A DNA stretch of 64,000 bases from Tethya wilhelma (taxonomy: Eukaryota; Porifera; Demospongiae; Tethyida; Tethyidae): positions 4,030,568 through 4,094,567 of the forward strand of contig CAXIPT010000008.1 of NCBI GenBank assembly GCA_964030475.1, written 5' to 3'. Both the position numbers and the translations under genes were made by a program. The notes beneath the pieces were generated by a model that was not told where the DNA came from, did no database searches, and worked only from the letters and a program-made list of their open reading frames with translations. Of this stretch, positions 48,924 to 59,235 are shown one piece after another (position 1 is the first letter of the stretch; each line of letters begins with the position of its first letter).

Positions 48924-49307
48924 CTCAGCCTCCTGCACCAGATGAAGATGTTAAGCTACACTTTATTTGTTTGGTCCACAAAGATGGTCACTTGTATGAG
49001 CTAGGTAAGTTGATATAATGATAAAGTGTTTATTGTGCTATAATAATGGCGCTTACTCACTTACTGTTTATGCTGCTATGACATAATGTAGATGGCCGTA
49101 AAGACTATGCCATTAACCATGGTACGACAACACCAGCTGATTTTTTGAAGGTGTGTGAGCAAAAAGAGAATGTGCGTATAGGTATTTAGTGACTGAATTC
49201 ATTGCTTACTTCTACTACAGGATGGAGCTAAAGTTTGCCAGGACTTTATGGCCAGAGATCCATCTGAACTACATTTCACTGTTGTGGCACTAGCAGCTGC
49301 CCAATAG
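47857..49307 (+). CDS. UCHL3: ubiquitin C-terminal hydrolase L3
   Basis: Nine exons (47857-47916, 47975-47986, 48099-48227, 48291-48447, 48553-48647, 48744-48791, 48929-49004, 49092-49150, 49221-49307) give 240 residues, close to human UCHL3 (230). Catalytic Cys is in [15 protein letters not shown], His in [13 protein letters not shown] with the Asp just after. [10 protein letters not shown] at the start and [15 protein letters not shown] are family hallmarks. It cleaves ubiquitin and NEDD8 adducts in the cytosol. Exon 2 is a 12-nt microexon coding Val-Met-Asn-Lys. The intron before exon 7 ends in a T run of about 25. Confidence 0.95.
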
Positions 49308-49500
49308 ATTATAGTGAAAATTGCAAAATTATGCTGCTAGTGTGCTGATAGAATTTTTTTTGTTGTTTTGTTTCAGTTTGTTGCTGTTACATGAGGGCTG
49401 AGGGGATGGTGGTCGATCAGGGGATTAATTCTAAATTTCATACGGGTCCCGATTAAATTTTTATATATAGTGTCCCCGGAGTCCCACGTGGTTTGCAAAC

Positions 49501-50363
49501 ATGAAGGTTTCACAGTGTCTCCTCTGTGGTCTGCTGTTCACGTTGGCCTGGCTGGTAGCTGGGCAGAAATCATCCAAGGTAGAAGAATGACTGCCGTATT
49601 TGTGTTACGACTCTCGTATCTATACTTATTTCTTCACAGAATTCCATTAAATTGGAGAACCGTGTCAGTCAGTTACTTGAATGGAGTTCAAGGCGTTCCA
49701 TCATCACCCTTTCTTCGGACAAGTTTAATACCTACGTGAGGAGCAAACCTCGCAACTACTCCGTCATTGCCACGTTCACTGCGCTGAAACCACACAGGCA
49801 ATGTGCTGTGTGCAGGTACAGTGGGCTTTATATAGAATTTCAATTCAACACAGCAAAATTCTTATGCATATATTATATGGCTCCTCTGTTCAAGTCCTTG
49901 CTCTGTTTGAATAATTTTTCTTGTGTTTGTGTAGAGAGGCTCACGAAGAGTTCACTATCCTGGCTAACTCATGGCGCTACTCTCAAGAGTACTCCTCCGA
50001 ACTGTTCTTTGTCATGATAGATATTGATGAAGATGGGATGGACGCTTTTCAACAGGTAAGAATGACTATAGGCTCTGCAGTTATTATGTATATTATTTTG
50101 TTTGTCCCTTTTCCCCCTTGGTGAATACATACATACACACAGCTTCACTTGACCACAGCACCAACTTATTTCCATTTCCCTGCATCTGGGAAACGTAAAC
50201 CGGAAGACAAGTATGACATAGCCAAGTGAGTCGGCTTACAGGAAGAAGAATTTTCTTGTTTATTGTGTGACAATTATGCATCACACGGGATCTTTCTTTC
50301 AATAGATATGGCTACCAAGCAGAGCCACTAGGCAAGTGGATAGCAGACAGAACTGGAGTTCAA
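49501..50363 (+). CDS. OST3/MAGT1-type oligosaccharyltransferase subunit, 5' half
   Basis: Five exons (49501-49578, 49640-49815, 49935-50055, 50143-50225, 50306-50363) give 172 codons: a signal peptide (LLCGLLFTLAWLVAG) and the lumenal thioredoxin-like domain. The redox motif is CAVC in HRQCAVCR, followed by ELFFVMIDIDED and APTYFHFPASGKRK. OST3/TUSC3/MAGT1 subunits use this disulphide to help N-glycosylation of cysteine-containing sites in the ER. The last exon ends in phase 0 at a GTACGTG donor, followed by a GT microsatellite and the N at 50445. The rest of the gene is at 55498-56611. Confidence 0.93.
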
Positions 50364-50381
50364 GTACGTGTGTGTGTGTGT

Positions 50382-50444
<63 letters not shown>

Positions 50445-50445
50445 N
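50364..50445. repeat. (GT)n microsatellite ending in assembly gap
   Basis: A GT run of about 78 bp starts directly in the splice donor of the OST3 exon and ends at a single N. The sequence after N belongs to another gene. Confidence 0.9.
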
Positions 50446-50469
50446 CATTATTACATCACACACACACAG

Positions 50470-50752
50470 CAATGGCACAAGCGGTACTTTGTCCTGTGGT
50501 CCTCTCGGCTCATGGAGTACTATTCCTCACACGAGAAGAAACCAACAGATTATCGCAAGACCATCGATCTTAAGCACTGTGAGGACATGACAGCGCCTCT
50601 GCCAATTCCCAACAAAGGTTTCGTCATCAAGCTCACTGTTAAGAGCGGTGAAAAGACTCGAGATTATTTCTTTGAGTGTTTCAGTGAGAGTGATATGAAC
50701 GATTGGGTCAAGTGCCTGGCACGAGTGTGTGGATTTACCCCAGGTATATGTT

Positions 50753-50795
<43 letters not shown>

Positions 50796-53110
50796 TGTTG
50801 TGTTTACAAGTGTTTCGCAAGAAAAAGTAATTTACTATTGTGAAAACAACAATGATTATGATAGTCAAGTTGTTGATTGCACTAACGTAAACATTACACA
50901 CAAACACACACTCACAAACACACACACACCATTCAGTTGACGAAGAAGAAGATTCAAGTAACTCGAGTGACTCTTCATTTCAACATGGGCCATTAAAAAA
51001 GCCAGCACTGCGTCCTCCCCTGCCTCCTCCAAAACCCCCGGCTAACACCTCAGCTCTCAATGTCGACGAAGAACAACAGATGTACGAGGAAATACTCACA
51101 CACAACACAGCTGTGGACGATTGTAGTGAGAGTGACGATGACCAACCGGAACAGTTCTATGAAGATTTCAATCTAGACGAATCTGCTCTTTGCGATATGA
51201 ACAAGCGTCCGCCTCCACTGTGGAATCCCTCGGCTAACCCCCCTCCCCTCCCCCAACCCAACAGACCTGCAAAGAAGTGGTCTAGATCGTTAGAAAGACC
51301 CAAATCCTTTGAAGTGATCGAGATGCCTTCTTCGAGCTCTCCTGTTCCTCCCGTTAAGCCCTCTCGAAGATCACCTAGCGATGATAGTTCGATACAGAAG
51401 CGTCCTCTTCCTGCCATACCGCCAATGGGTCGGCCAGTGAGCGAAGGGAGAGCCCTCCCACAGCGGGAGACCCCTAGTAATAAAAGAATGCGTGATTCTT
51501 ATCACAGTGGATCCAAGAAACCTATGCCTCCACCTCCAAAATCGACAAAACCGGCAAAACCAGCAAAACCACTCAAACATCATAACAGCAGTGAAAATCT
51601 GCTCAGTAGAAGTCAGGGAATGGTTGGACTGAGAGGATTGGGTGTCGGCATAAACGTTAGCAACGATCCAAAGTTTAAAGGGAAACTCCAAGAACGAAGA
51701 CAAGAGATTTATGGTGGAGATCAAGACCGATTTCAGAGATCGCTGAGTTGGCACGAGGACAGCAACCAGTTGCCTTACGAAGAAATAAACTATCCTGGTG
51801 AGGAACAGAGCGTACCCATGTTGAATCCAGCTGTGAGGTTAGGCTCTGATGAAAATGACGAAGGTTATATTGATTGTGAACTGGCAGATGGGAGTACTCC
51901 ACAGGAGTATTTGGACTTTGAAACGGCCAATAGACTAGTCAACGAAGACATTCCACTTCCCCTGCCGGAGGAATCTAGGGAACACGATGAAAAAATGAGA
52001 AAAAATTTTCTTTCCAAACCTCCACTCCCCATACCACCAAGAGATCAGACTAGAGGTCAAAAGAAAGTAGCCACACCTTCAAAAGATCGTCCAAAACCTC
52101 CTCCTTTGAAAAAACCACCCAACAAAATACCAGCTACAAGTGGTCCACCTCGGATGAAGCGATCAAGGTCTACGGAAGAAATTCCATTGTCTCCAGGATT
52201 CCCGAAGACCTCCCCTCCTCCTCTTCCGTCTCGGGATGTGTTGCGAACCCATGCCACGCCTCTTCCATTACCCCCACGAGACAATCACGCTAACGAAGGG
52301 GAATCTCCCCCTCCCATACCTCGTAGACATCCTCAAGCCTCCGACAAACTCAGAGCCAAATCACCGACTCCTGCAGCACCCAGCATTAAATCGAGAACCC
52401 CTAGTCCCGACAACATCCTTCCTCTACCTCCCAGATCAACTCATAACCTCTCTCCTTCACTACCTGCTAGAAACAACGCTCCGCCATTACCCTCAAGAAC
52501 AGCAAACAGAGATGCATTACCCCCTCCTCCTGCAAATCGGTCAATTAGCGAACCATTTCCCAGGGGCAGTCATCAGGTGTCCCCCATCGGGTCCAAGTCT
52601 GCACCAATGAGTCCCGACGATGAGAGCAACCACTATAGTTTTGCAGAAGGTGATGAATTACAAGCAGAACAGCCTATTTTTGAACCAGTTCAATTTGGTA
52701 AAACCTCACCTTCACCACAAATCTCAGCATCATCTCGGCCTGGTGCTCAGCCTGTGCTTCCTGTTCGAACTGCAAAACCAACCAACTTTAAACAGCAGGC
52801 GAGTGTGCCAGTGAAAAAAGAAACTCCACCTCCTCCTGCCAACAAACCTTTCAAAGATCGAACAAAACCTTGTCCACCTCCAGTCGCTAGTAAACCTTCC
52901 TCACAAGGTGGCACAAAGCCACCAGTGTCTCGTAAACCAAAGCCAGGAGCAGGTATACCTAAACCAGTACCGAGTCATGCAAGAACAGTATTCCCACCTG
53001 CTGCTGCTAGTGAAGGATTACATCATCAGAGGCCGAAGCTAGCTCCGCCCAAACCAGCACTCAAACCCAAGCCACTCCCACCACCTAAACCTGTGCCAGG
53101 AACAGCATGA
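50470..53110 (+). CDS. GAB-like PH-domain docking adaptor (5' end missing)
   Basis: Two exons (50470-50743, 50937-53110) give 815 residues; earlier exons are lost at the N gap. The first exon is the major part of a PH domain (QWHKRYFVLW; KGFVIKLTVKSGEKTRDYFFEC; MNDWVKCLARV). The second encodes ~720 residues of Pro-rich disordered sequence with many PPPLP, PPPPK and PxPPR SH3-type ligands. Tyrosines sit in SH2-type contexts: two YEEI sites (MYEEIL, PYEEINY), plus FYEDF, GYIDCE and EYLDFE. RSLSWHED and RSRSTEEIP look like 14-3-3 sites. The plan matches GAB/DOS adaptors downstream of receptor tyrosine kinases. The assignment is by architecture, not by full-length similarity. Confidence 0.8.
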
Positions 53111-53249
53111 CCTTCAAACCTGACATAATTATTATTAATTTTTGTTTCTTATTCAAGTTTCATCCTAACATTATTGTGCTCACCAGTTTGATTATTTATA
53201 GATTTGAGAGTAATCTGAAAATTCAAGTGATTTGAGTTTGACAAATAGA

Positions 53250-53971
53250 TTATTGTACTTGATCTTCCTGTGATGATGTCATAGATTGCAGTCTCTCCTC
53301 CTCTTTAAACTGTGACACACTCTCCTACCAACCATGAGATTGTGTGTGTACAAGTGGTAGGAAACAAATACATGCAGAATATAATATACTGAGTATTGTG
53401 TATGTGTGGAGAGAGAGAGAGAAACTTACTTACCTCAAATGTGTCCAGTACATGCCCACACAAATCGTTCAAATCCTGCAGGCCTTTCATCAACGCTTCT
53501 GTTGCTGGGATACCTGATGGAGACAGAGACAACATGTTGCTATGGTAACACAACTAGTGATATAGGTGTATACCATTGGTCTGAATCCTAAAGTTGATCT
53601 TTTGCTCTGAAGGATGAGGAACACTGTAACCACAGAACGTTACATCAGGACTGGATGGGAAAAAATGGGGAGGGGAAAGGGAGAAAATAGAGGAATGAAA
53701 AGAGAAAAGAGAAGGAAAGAAGAAAAAAAGGGAATACAATGATTGTAAAAAAAAAAAAAAAGGATGTGAATGTGTTCACTTTTTCATGATGATGTATCTG
53801 AGTGCATTGCCGAGGGTGTGGTCCTCATTTGACATCACAAACGTCATGCACGTGATGTCATCTGGATCATCCAGTGGAACCTGTCCAATAGCCAATTCAA
53901 CAGCATATTGATTAATGCACATAGTGTTTATTTGAGGAGCTTACTACTTGCAATCTGCTTTCTCCAGACAT
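53250..53971 (-). CDS. POLR1D: RPAC2/AC19 subunit of RNA polymerases I and III
   Basis: Five exons (53948-53971, 53780-53880, 53574-53650, 53434-53513, 53250-53324) give 118 residues. Diagnostic segments: [48 protein letters not shown]; and a C-terminal helix [17 protein letters not shown] with a short charged tail. The subunit is the alpha-like partner of RPAC1 in Pol I and Pol III assembly. The first coding exon is only eight codons (MSGESRLQ). It is convergent with the GAB-like gene (140 bp between stops) and divergent from VAMP7 (about 310 bp between starts). Confidence 0.93.
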
Positions 53972-54284
53972 GTCTGCATTGGGAATTCAACAGTAAAGAG
54001 GTTAAAATTTTAACTAAATCGTCGAGTCAGCATTTTACTAGTTGAACTTTAACCTTTAAGGTCACATGGCGACATAGGGGTGGAGTCAAACCATAGATAA
54101 TATATCTATGGTCTTGGTGTTGGTACAAGAGATTTGCAACGACTTGTGGTAAGTTCCTCGGTATCTAGAACAGTAGACATTACTAGGAGCCTCGTGGTCA
54201 CAATATCTCTAACATAGTCACGGTTGAGAGCTAATACTTAACCAAATCTCTCTCTCTCTCCCTCCTTTCAGGTTACTTCAAAGG

Positions 54285-54548
54285 ATGTCCTCCTCTTCTC
54301 CACGGTTTCTCAGGACCCCCATCAATGCTGATGGGGTGTCTCTCTCTACCTACACCCTGGGAATCATTTACAGCATGATTGCTAGGGGCAATGTCATTCT
54401 CGTCCACTATGCTTGTTGTCACGGTAACTTTGGTGAAGTTGTGGAACGGGTTCTCACAAATATTCCATTGGAAAGTAATGGGAAAATGACCTACGCATCT
54501 GGAGAGTGAGTCATTGGTCTACATTTAATGAAAATGTTACAGTGTACT

Positions 54549-54598
<50 letters not shown>

Positions 54599-55146
54599 AG
54601 TTACATGTATCATTATATCTGTGAAGATGGAGTTGTGTACCTGTGCATCACAGATGATGTGAGTTGCTCACATTACATACATGTAACACTGCATATACTC
54701 ACCAGCATATTTCTCACCAAATCAACTGTTTGACAGCCTGATCATAGCCCATGAGTTCCATCGTTATCAAAAACACATACACACACACACACTATCTCGT
54801 GCACGCACAACTTGTTTTTATTCGTGATGTTTGTGTGGTAGTTGATTGTGTTCCATTTGTTTCTAGGATTTTGAACGATCAAAAGCTTTTTTGTTTCTGG
54901 AATACATTAAACATCGGTAAGCCATTTTAGTTCCTTTTCATTGAGCACTGTGTAAGAGATCTAGTTCCATTCAAGCTGTGAAAGAGGTTGTCCTTGTGTA
55001 GGTTTCTAGACGCCTACAGTGACTCTGTACAGAATGCACTTCCGTTTGCTATGAATAATGAATTCTCTGGAGAGCTAGCGAAAGAAATGGTGAACACATT
55101 TTGTACACACCCTTATTCTCTGTTGACTATCAGTCAGACCCACAAT

Positions 55147-55191
<45 letters not shown>

Positions 55192-55389
55192 TCATTTTCA
55201 GTCATTGCTCAGTCTCCATGTTGCTCAGAAGTGCGAGTGGTGCAAAAACAATTGGAAAAAAATGATCATATTGCTAGTCATAGGGCTCTTCATTATTGTA
55301 AGTTACATTGGAGGAGAAGTTAGACTATGCCCCTATGATAATTATTATATCGTTGCAGGTGACTATTCTAGCGATAGTAGTTGGTGTGT
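54285..55389 (+). CDS. VAMP7-like longin R-SNARE, SNARE motif not found
   Basis: Exons 54285-54505, 54601-54658, 54867-54916, 55002-55089, 55202-55297 and 55359-55389 (cut by N) are in frame. The longin domain is clear: IIYSMIARGNVILVHYACCHGNF; YMYHYICEDGVVYLCITDDDFERSKAF; NALPFAMNNEFSGELAKEM. A 27-residue extension precedes the usual longin start. The next exon goes straight to a juxtamembrane CEWCKNNWKK and a TM helix (MIILLVIGLFII/VTILAIVVGV). The ~65-residue SNARE motif expected between them is absent; the intron there is 112 bp and consists mostly of a CA run (55148-55190). A collapsed repeat in the assembly could have removed the exon. Role if intact: endosome/lysosome fusion. Confidence 0.8.
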
Positions 55390-55390
55390 N
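55390..55390. other. assembly gap in GT repeat between VAMP7 and OST3 3' half
   Basis: A single N placed inside a GT run (GGTGTGTN followed by about 42 bp of GT). The TM exon of the VAMP7-like gene ends at it, and OST3 resumes after it. Confidence 0.9.
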
Positions 55391-55433
<43 letters not shown>

Positions 55434-55497
55434 TTTGTGATGGCGATATGGTTAGCTACATGTACCATTGTTCACATGTTTTTTTGTGTGTGTTCAG

Positions 55498-55676
55498 ATC
55501 TCAATCATGCGTCCTCCCAACTACACTCTTCTCATGATCTGGATTCCTGTCATCATAGTGGCCACCATCGTTGGCTACCTCAAGAGAGAGAACCTCCATG
55601 TTCTCTATGACACTCGCTACTGGGCCATGGCTGCCATGGTGGGTCCTTGTGCATCTCATGTGGATGGAACACTAGC

Positions 55677-55715
<39 letters not shown>

Positions 55716-56611
55716 CCCTTCCCCCATGCACACACTTGTGTAAATATGATAGGTGTGGATATTTGTGATGATTTCTGGTCAAATGTGGAACCATATTCGT
55801 GGACCACCATTTGCCCATCGTAACCCACAGACTGGTGAAACAGTAAGAGTCTCAAATACCTATTCACGTTGTCTATCACATGATAGTCACATGCTACACA
55901 CATGCACTATATACTGTAGGGATACTTCAGTGGCACTAGTCAGTATCAGTTCATTGCAGAGACGTACATCATTCTCCTGCTCTGTATCCTCCAATTGATC
56001 AATAATTAAAAGTGTTTGCAAGGGCTTATAATATTATGCTAGTTAACCTTGTTCCTAGTCTCTGTGATTTTTTTTTGCTAAGAAAATACTAGCCCTCTAG
56101 TGCTCCATGTGTGCCTGGGATTGAGGCTAAATGTTGGTTTGTTCTGCTACTTGTTGCACTGTTGTTGTTTCCTTGATGTTCCTTGTGATGCTCTCTCTCT
56201 CTTTCTCCATAAGATGGTATCATTTCATGTGGAATGATACTGATGAACGAGAAGTTTGCTTTTTTCGAGGAAATGGGTATTCAGAAATGTAAGAGACATA
56301 CACACAAGTGTTGATACTAGAAAAATTATTGGTTTTGCATTACTATTATCATTGGCAGCTTCCCAATACTTCTTTGTACCTATATATCACACTGAAATTT
56401 TCTTTTGCACCCACCCAGTCACTCCAATGGTAGGCCTGGGTCTTGTGGTCCTTATATTTGGCTACTTGCTGTCAATCTTCAGAATGAAGTACAGTGGATA
56501 CCCTTATAGGTAATCTATAGTCAGTTGATAACTATAGTCGAAATTATTAATGCTGTTTGTAATAATTATTGTCTTGCTTTTTTATCATTGTACAGCTTCC
56601 TTTTTCGATGA
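55498..56611 (+). CDS. OST3/MAGT1-type oligosaccharyltransferase subunit, 3' half
   Basis: Six exons (55498-55638, 55753-55842, 55920-55983, 56214-56288, 56419-56509, 56596-56611) give 158 codons plus stop. Landmarks: [63 protein letters not shown]; and the C-terminal LLSIFRMKYSGYPYSFLFR. These make up the four-TM half of OST3/TUSC3/MAGT1. It starts in phase 0, which fits the phase-0 end of the 5' half at 50363. The joined reading frame is 330 residues, close to human MAGT1 (335). This is direct evidence that the two halves are one gene. Confidence 0.93.
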
Positions 56612-57023
56612 TCGGAATGTTTGAACTGTTGTTAGTTTTAGGTTGAATTGTGTGTGTCACAGTTTGTGTGTGTGTATGTGTTTGTAATATTCAACATCAA
56701 CTATACAGCTGTACAGTTTAGTAGTAATGATGTCATACATGACATATACATGCATGCATGCACATTATTTCTCTTTTTGTTCTGAAAACACAACTATTTG
56801 ACCTTAGTGTTGGCTGTAACCCACGCATTTGTACGGTCAGAACAGCTGGTTGCTATTCCTGTTGAGCCATTACCTGTGGTATTAGTCAGGCTTCCAATGA
56901 ACAGCTGCAGAATTAATAGTGACTCACTGTTGCATGCATGCATGCAGCACATTTCTATGGTGATTCAATTAAAAAGCTCTAGATGTTATAAAAACGTTTG
57001 TTCTGCACAGTCAGAGGTCCACC
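56612..57023. other. spacer after OST3
   Basis: AT-rich with GT-rich patches. It may include the 5' leader of the cysteine-rich gene downstream. No other gene is seen. Confidence 0.35.
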
Positions 57024-57927
57024 ATGAGCTGGAAATTGACTTGCAAGCAATCTTTGGCAAAGTGGTAAGTATCTATTAAGCATGTATGGATCTGACAGTA
57101 TACTGAAGCAAACTGCATATTATGCATTAGTCTTGCTAGCCAGACTCTCCGCAAAAAATGCTAGCGAGACTAATTATGCATGGTAAAAATCTGGAAACTG
57201 ATTTTCAATACCAAGATGTTATCAATGACCTATTCTTTCTCACTTTAGTCTCAAACTGGTGAAGATGGATGTACTGAGATGGCCATTACTGCTCTGCCTA
57301 TTGATATCAGTTGGATTACTAGCATTTCTTCTGTCTGAGATAGAGTGTGCTCCAGCAGCACCAGCTGGGGAAGAGGGTGGCTATGATGAGAGTGACCTAC
57401 CAGTGACAGCAATGCCACAACCTCCAGAATCAGTACCTGATCGAGACGACATGCAGAACGACTCGCCAATGCAAATGTCGACTCCTTCGCCAATAGAGAT
57501 ACCATTCTTGAAGGTGAGAGAGAGGTTGCAAAACAAAACAAAACAAAACAAAACAAAACAAAAAACACTGAGAAAATATATGTATCTAGTCCTGCTACTG
57601 AGATATCCTGTTAGTAGCTACAATAAACATATTGTTGTCCAATTCATAATCTCTTTCTCTTCATTGTGTTCCCTCCCTCTGCAGAGTTCTCGCTGCAAGT
57701 TGTACAGTAAGAGCGATCCTGGTTCGAGGAAGGTCAGAGTGTGTGGGATGAGAGAGCTGGGCCTCCCGGACAGCAGTGGGGTGCTCTACTGGCGACCTCA
57801 GCTCTGTCGAACCAGCCACTGTCAGTGCGTCGCCACAAAGGAGGTGTTTCGACGAGAGAAGAGGACTACACCCGATAACAGGACTCTGACGGAGTATCGT
57901 CGATATAGGGTGTTTGAATGTGCATAG
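57024..57927 (+). CDS. small cysteine-rich secreted or membrane protein, unrecognised
   Basis: The coding exons are 57265-57513 and 57685-57927 from MDVLRWPLLLCLLISVGLLAFLL (163 residues). An upstream exon at 57024-57064, joined to 57249, adds MSWKLTCKQSLAK in frame (182 residues). With the shorter start the hydrophobic segment is a signal peptide; with the longer one it could be a type II anchor. A Pro/Asp-rich linker follows. The second exon carries a compact basic domain with six or seven Cys (SSRCKLY, VRVCGMRELG, LCRTSHCQCV) ending FECA. I know no family for it. Because it is secreted and cysteine-rich, a ligand, matrix or antimicrobial role is conceivable but unsupported. Confidence 0.65.
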
Positions 57928-58706
57928 CTCAGGCCGTTTGAGAGGGGACATTGCTGATATAGCTTGACTGTGCAAATTAGCTGCAAAACAAAATACAACA
58001 TTCACTATTGCACTTTAGCACAATTATCGCAAGAAAAAACACAAAAACTGAGCAATTTCGATCTCTTTCAGACTCAATTTCCCTCACTGATCACATCATG
58101 CAAGAATTTGCAACAAAAACTTTAGGGTGAAATCAACTGCAACAGGTATTACCTCGATCATCATATTAGGAGACGTACATTTTTCTATGACCAAAACATT
58201 CAGTGGGACAGGTGCACTCAATTAGTCCACTCCACTCCCTTACCCTACCAATCCCCCTCAATACAATGACAAAATGCTACGATGCATTTTACAGCTTCAA
58301 TCATGGTTTGGCAATCACTTTTTAGATTTTTTTTGTGTACTAAGTGTGTGTCTTTTGTGTTTTTGTGTGTGTATTAGGTTGTTTGTTTGCCGCTCGCTTG
58401 TGTATATAAATGTGTTGTTTTTGGTGATTTTTGTATCAAGTTCACATTGTCAAGAATTGTCACATGTTTCATGTATTTTGTTGTTTCTGCTGCAACTAGA
58501 AAATGAAAAAGAAAAAAAATTAGTACAACTCAATTCTGAAGTGCATGATGAATATCTTAAGGGGGAAAAACTAATTATAACATGGCTGACATCCATGATA
58601 TTGCAGTATAAGAGGCTGAGAGCTACATACAAACATACATAATTTATAGCCTTCAATAAAATTATTTACACAATTGACAAATTAAATCAGCTAGGCTATT
58701 CATGCA
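57928..58706. other. spacer between cysteine-rich gene and ALG8 3' end
   Basis: AT-rich with a T-rich, GT-rich stretch (58320-58440). Short frames here have no support as genes. Confidence 0.35.
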
Positions 58707-59130
58707 TCAGTCAGTCAAGACTTGCCGACTAAACCGCAGCCATGTCCACACCACACCCACTGAGCAGCTAACAGAGGTCAGCAAGAGAGGGAGAAACTCA
58801 AACCGCCTCAGAAAACCAAACCAATTGTGCACGCCCAGGCAGTAGAGCTGCACCATGATCAGGAAAGTCACGTAGAGTGTCTCGAGCCAAGAGAGTTGGT
58901 AGAGAAGATTATCATGAGAGGAGGGAGAGGGTGGGGAAAGATCACGGGATTGAAAGTCGGAAGGAGTTTGAGCTGGGAGAGGACTCATGGTCTCTTGAAG
59001 GCTGTTTGAACTCTGTATAGAAGACCTGTAACAAGCAAAATATTATATGGGGCATGTGATTATCATGTGGAACAAAAGTTTTTATGTATACACAACAGGC
59101 TTGCAAAAAGGATCTGTGATGCAATTTTAG

Positions 59131-59200
<70 letters not shown>

Positions 59201-59201
59201 N

Positions 59202-59235
<34 letters not shown>

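Noticed and set aside
50370..50940. Plus-strand ORFs starting in the GT repeat and running into the PH exon
   Set aside because: Their starts are Val/Cys-repeat translations of a microsatellite across an N. The PH exon is better bounded by its AG acceptor at 50469.
51157..53110. Minus-strand and frame-shifted ORFs in the proline-rich exon
   Set aside because: They are by-products of the biased CCX-rich coding sequence.
58274..58642. 122-residue plus-strand ORF
   Set aside because: T/G-rich low-complexity translation with no homology that I recognise and no splice support.
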